The translations under genes were made by a program, and so were the position numbers. This document shows positions 63,669 to 64,000 of a stretch of 64,000 nucleotides of DNA, piece by piece. The first letter of the stretch is position 1, and every line of letters starts with the position of its first letter. Source of the stretch: CAWGJC01 sp965276665 (GTDB taxonomy: Bacteria; Pseudomonadota; Alphaproteobacteria; Acetobacterales; Acetobacteraceae); contig OZ255620.1 of NCBI GenBank assembly GCA_965276665.1, forward strand, positions 3,224,001 through 3,288,000. The letters are read 5' to 3'. The notes under the pieces are model-generated. The model worked only from the letters and a program-made list of their open reading frames with translations, did not search any database and was not told the DNA's origin.

Positions 63669-64000
63669 ATGGCAAGTTCGCGTCCGTTCCTCGACTTTCT
63701 GCGTGAGCACCGTAATGGTGTTTCGCACGACGAGCTGAGCGATGCTCTCCAAGAGTTGGTTGCTGCGGTCGTTGAAGAAGGTAAGGCTGGTCGGCTGACG
63801 CTGACGATTTCCGTCAAGCCGGCAGATACCGGAGGAGGCGCTCTCCTCGTCGCCGATGACATCAAAATCGTTCCACCGAAGCGTACCAAGAGCGGAAGCA
63901 TCTTTTTTGCCAGTCCCGAAAACAACCTCATCCGGCAAGACCCGAAACAGACGACGCTTCCCCTCCGCGATATCAACCCAGGCGCTTCGGAAGCCCGCGA
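63669..64000 (+). CDS. Phage protein resembling the partner of DUF2303 (YfdQ), 3'-truncated
   Basis: The frame opens at ATG 63669 and runs off the window without a stop (110 codons plus 2 nt). It reads MASSRPFLDFLREHRNGVSHDELSD, then RLTLTISVKPADTGGGALLV, then SGSIFFASPENNLIRQDPKQ. I associate this pattern with a small phage protein encoded just before DUF2303/YfdQ genes. GAGGGTGA precedes the start. Confidence 0.68.
   Translation, partial: MASSRPFLDFLREHRNGVSHDELSDALQELVAAVVEEGKAGRLTLTISVKPADTGGGALLVADDIKIVPPKRTKSGSIFFASPENNLIRQDPKQTTLPLRDINPGASEAR

Larger units (their letters stand above)
45860..64000. mobile_element. Temperate-phage-like integrated element inserted at tRNA-Ser (right end outside window)
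   Basis: The element is recognised from an integrase abutting tRNA-Ser, an excisionase, a leftward operon of small phage-type genes, a CI/Cro-like immunity region with repeated operators, and a rightward early operon. Base composition drops and becomes uneven compared with the backbone. I find no second copy of the tRNA 3' end in the window, so the far attachment site and any structural or lysis genes lie beyond 64000. It could be a complete prophage or a phage-derived integrative element. Confidence 0.88.

Noticed and set aside
63621..63976. Minus-strand frames at the right edge
   Set aside because: The plus-strand frame from 63669 has a ribosome-binding site, follows the operon direction and resembles a phage family; the minus frames are shadows.

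Overview
The window is GC-rich chromosomal DNA of an alphaproteobacterium, most likely Acetobacteraceae/Rhodospirillales. This is inferred from very high GC3, many GTG starts, stop/start overlaps, and the order of the lpx/bam and rpsB-tsf-pyrH-frr-uppS-cdsA-dxr blocks. No search was run; every family name rests on motifs read from the translations.

Positions 1-45859 are host backbone. The 3' end of ispG is followed by hisS and prfA. An inverted-repeat-bounded membrane-protein cassette (about 3015-4188) comes next, then a cystathionine-type PLP enzyme and a SLT/SPOR lipoprotein on the minus strand. Positions 7248-17196 hold a plus-strand cluster: a SoeABC-type sulfite dehydrogenase, a VOC protein, a serine hydrolase, and a peptide-type ABC importer without ATPase genes. 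A minus-strand group (pgsA, mobB, a lipoprotein, moaD, moaE) supplies molybdenum-cofactor functions that a SoeA-type enzyme needs. Positions 21053-37557 are a long plus-strand translation and envelope block (rpsB, tsf, pyrH, frr, uppS, cdsA, dxr, an EamA-like transporter, rseP, bamA, skp, lpxD, fabZ, lpxA, lpxI, gloA). It is followed by ycjX/ycjF, a GNAT protein, ruvX, gatCAB, a GST, a family-3 solute-binding protein and tRNA-Ser(GCU).

At least two dispersed intergenic repeat families punctuate the backbone. One is about 108 bp, ends in CTAG, and often supplies the stop codon of the adjacent gene. The other is about 180 bp and is a nested palindrome.

From 45860 to the right edge there is a temperate-phage-like integrated element directly downstream of tRNA-Ser. 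A leftward operon (54322 down to 45933) carries many small genes, a repeat-rich DUF7666-like protein, an HNH endonuclease, a Sak4-like ATPase with an SSB-like partner, several small exported proteins, excisionase and integrase. The immunity region (about 54.3-58.3 kb) has a CI-like repressor, a Cro-like gene, a second XRE regulator, a solitary DNA methyltransferase behind a G12 tract, an orphan NadS-like antitoxin and a DUF5678/retropepsin-like pair. Repeated TGGGGTA-N4-TACCCCA operators sit at both early promoters. A rightward operon (58264 to the end) is a chain of stop/start-overlapping genes: two GIY-YIG (MUG113) proteins, one fused to a YdaS-like HTH, three tandem HTH/SANT-like proteins, and a ParB/MT-A70 fusion. 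No capsid, tail or lysis genes lie in the window, so the element continues beyond it.
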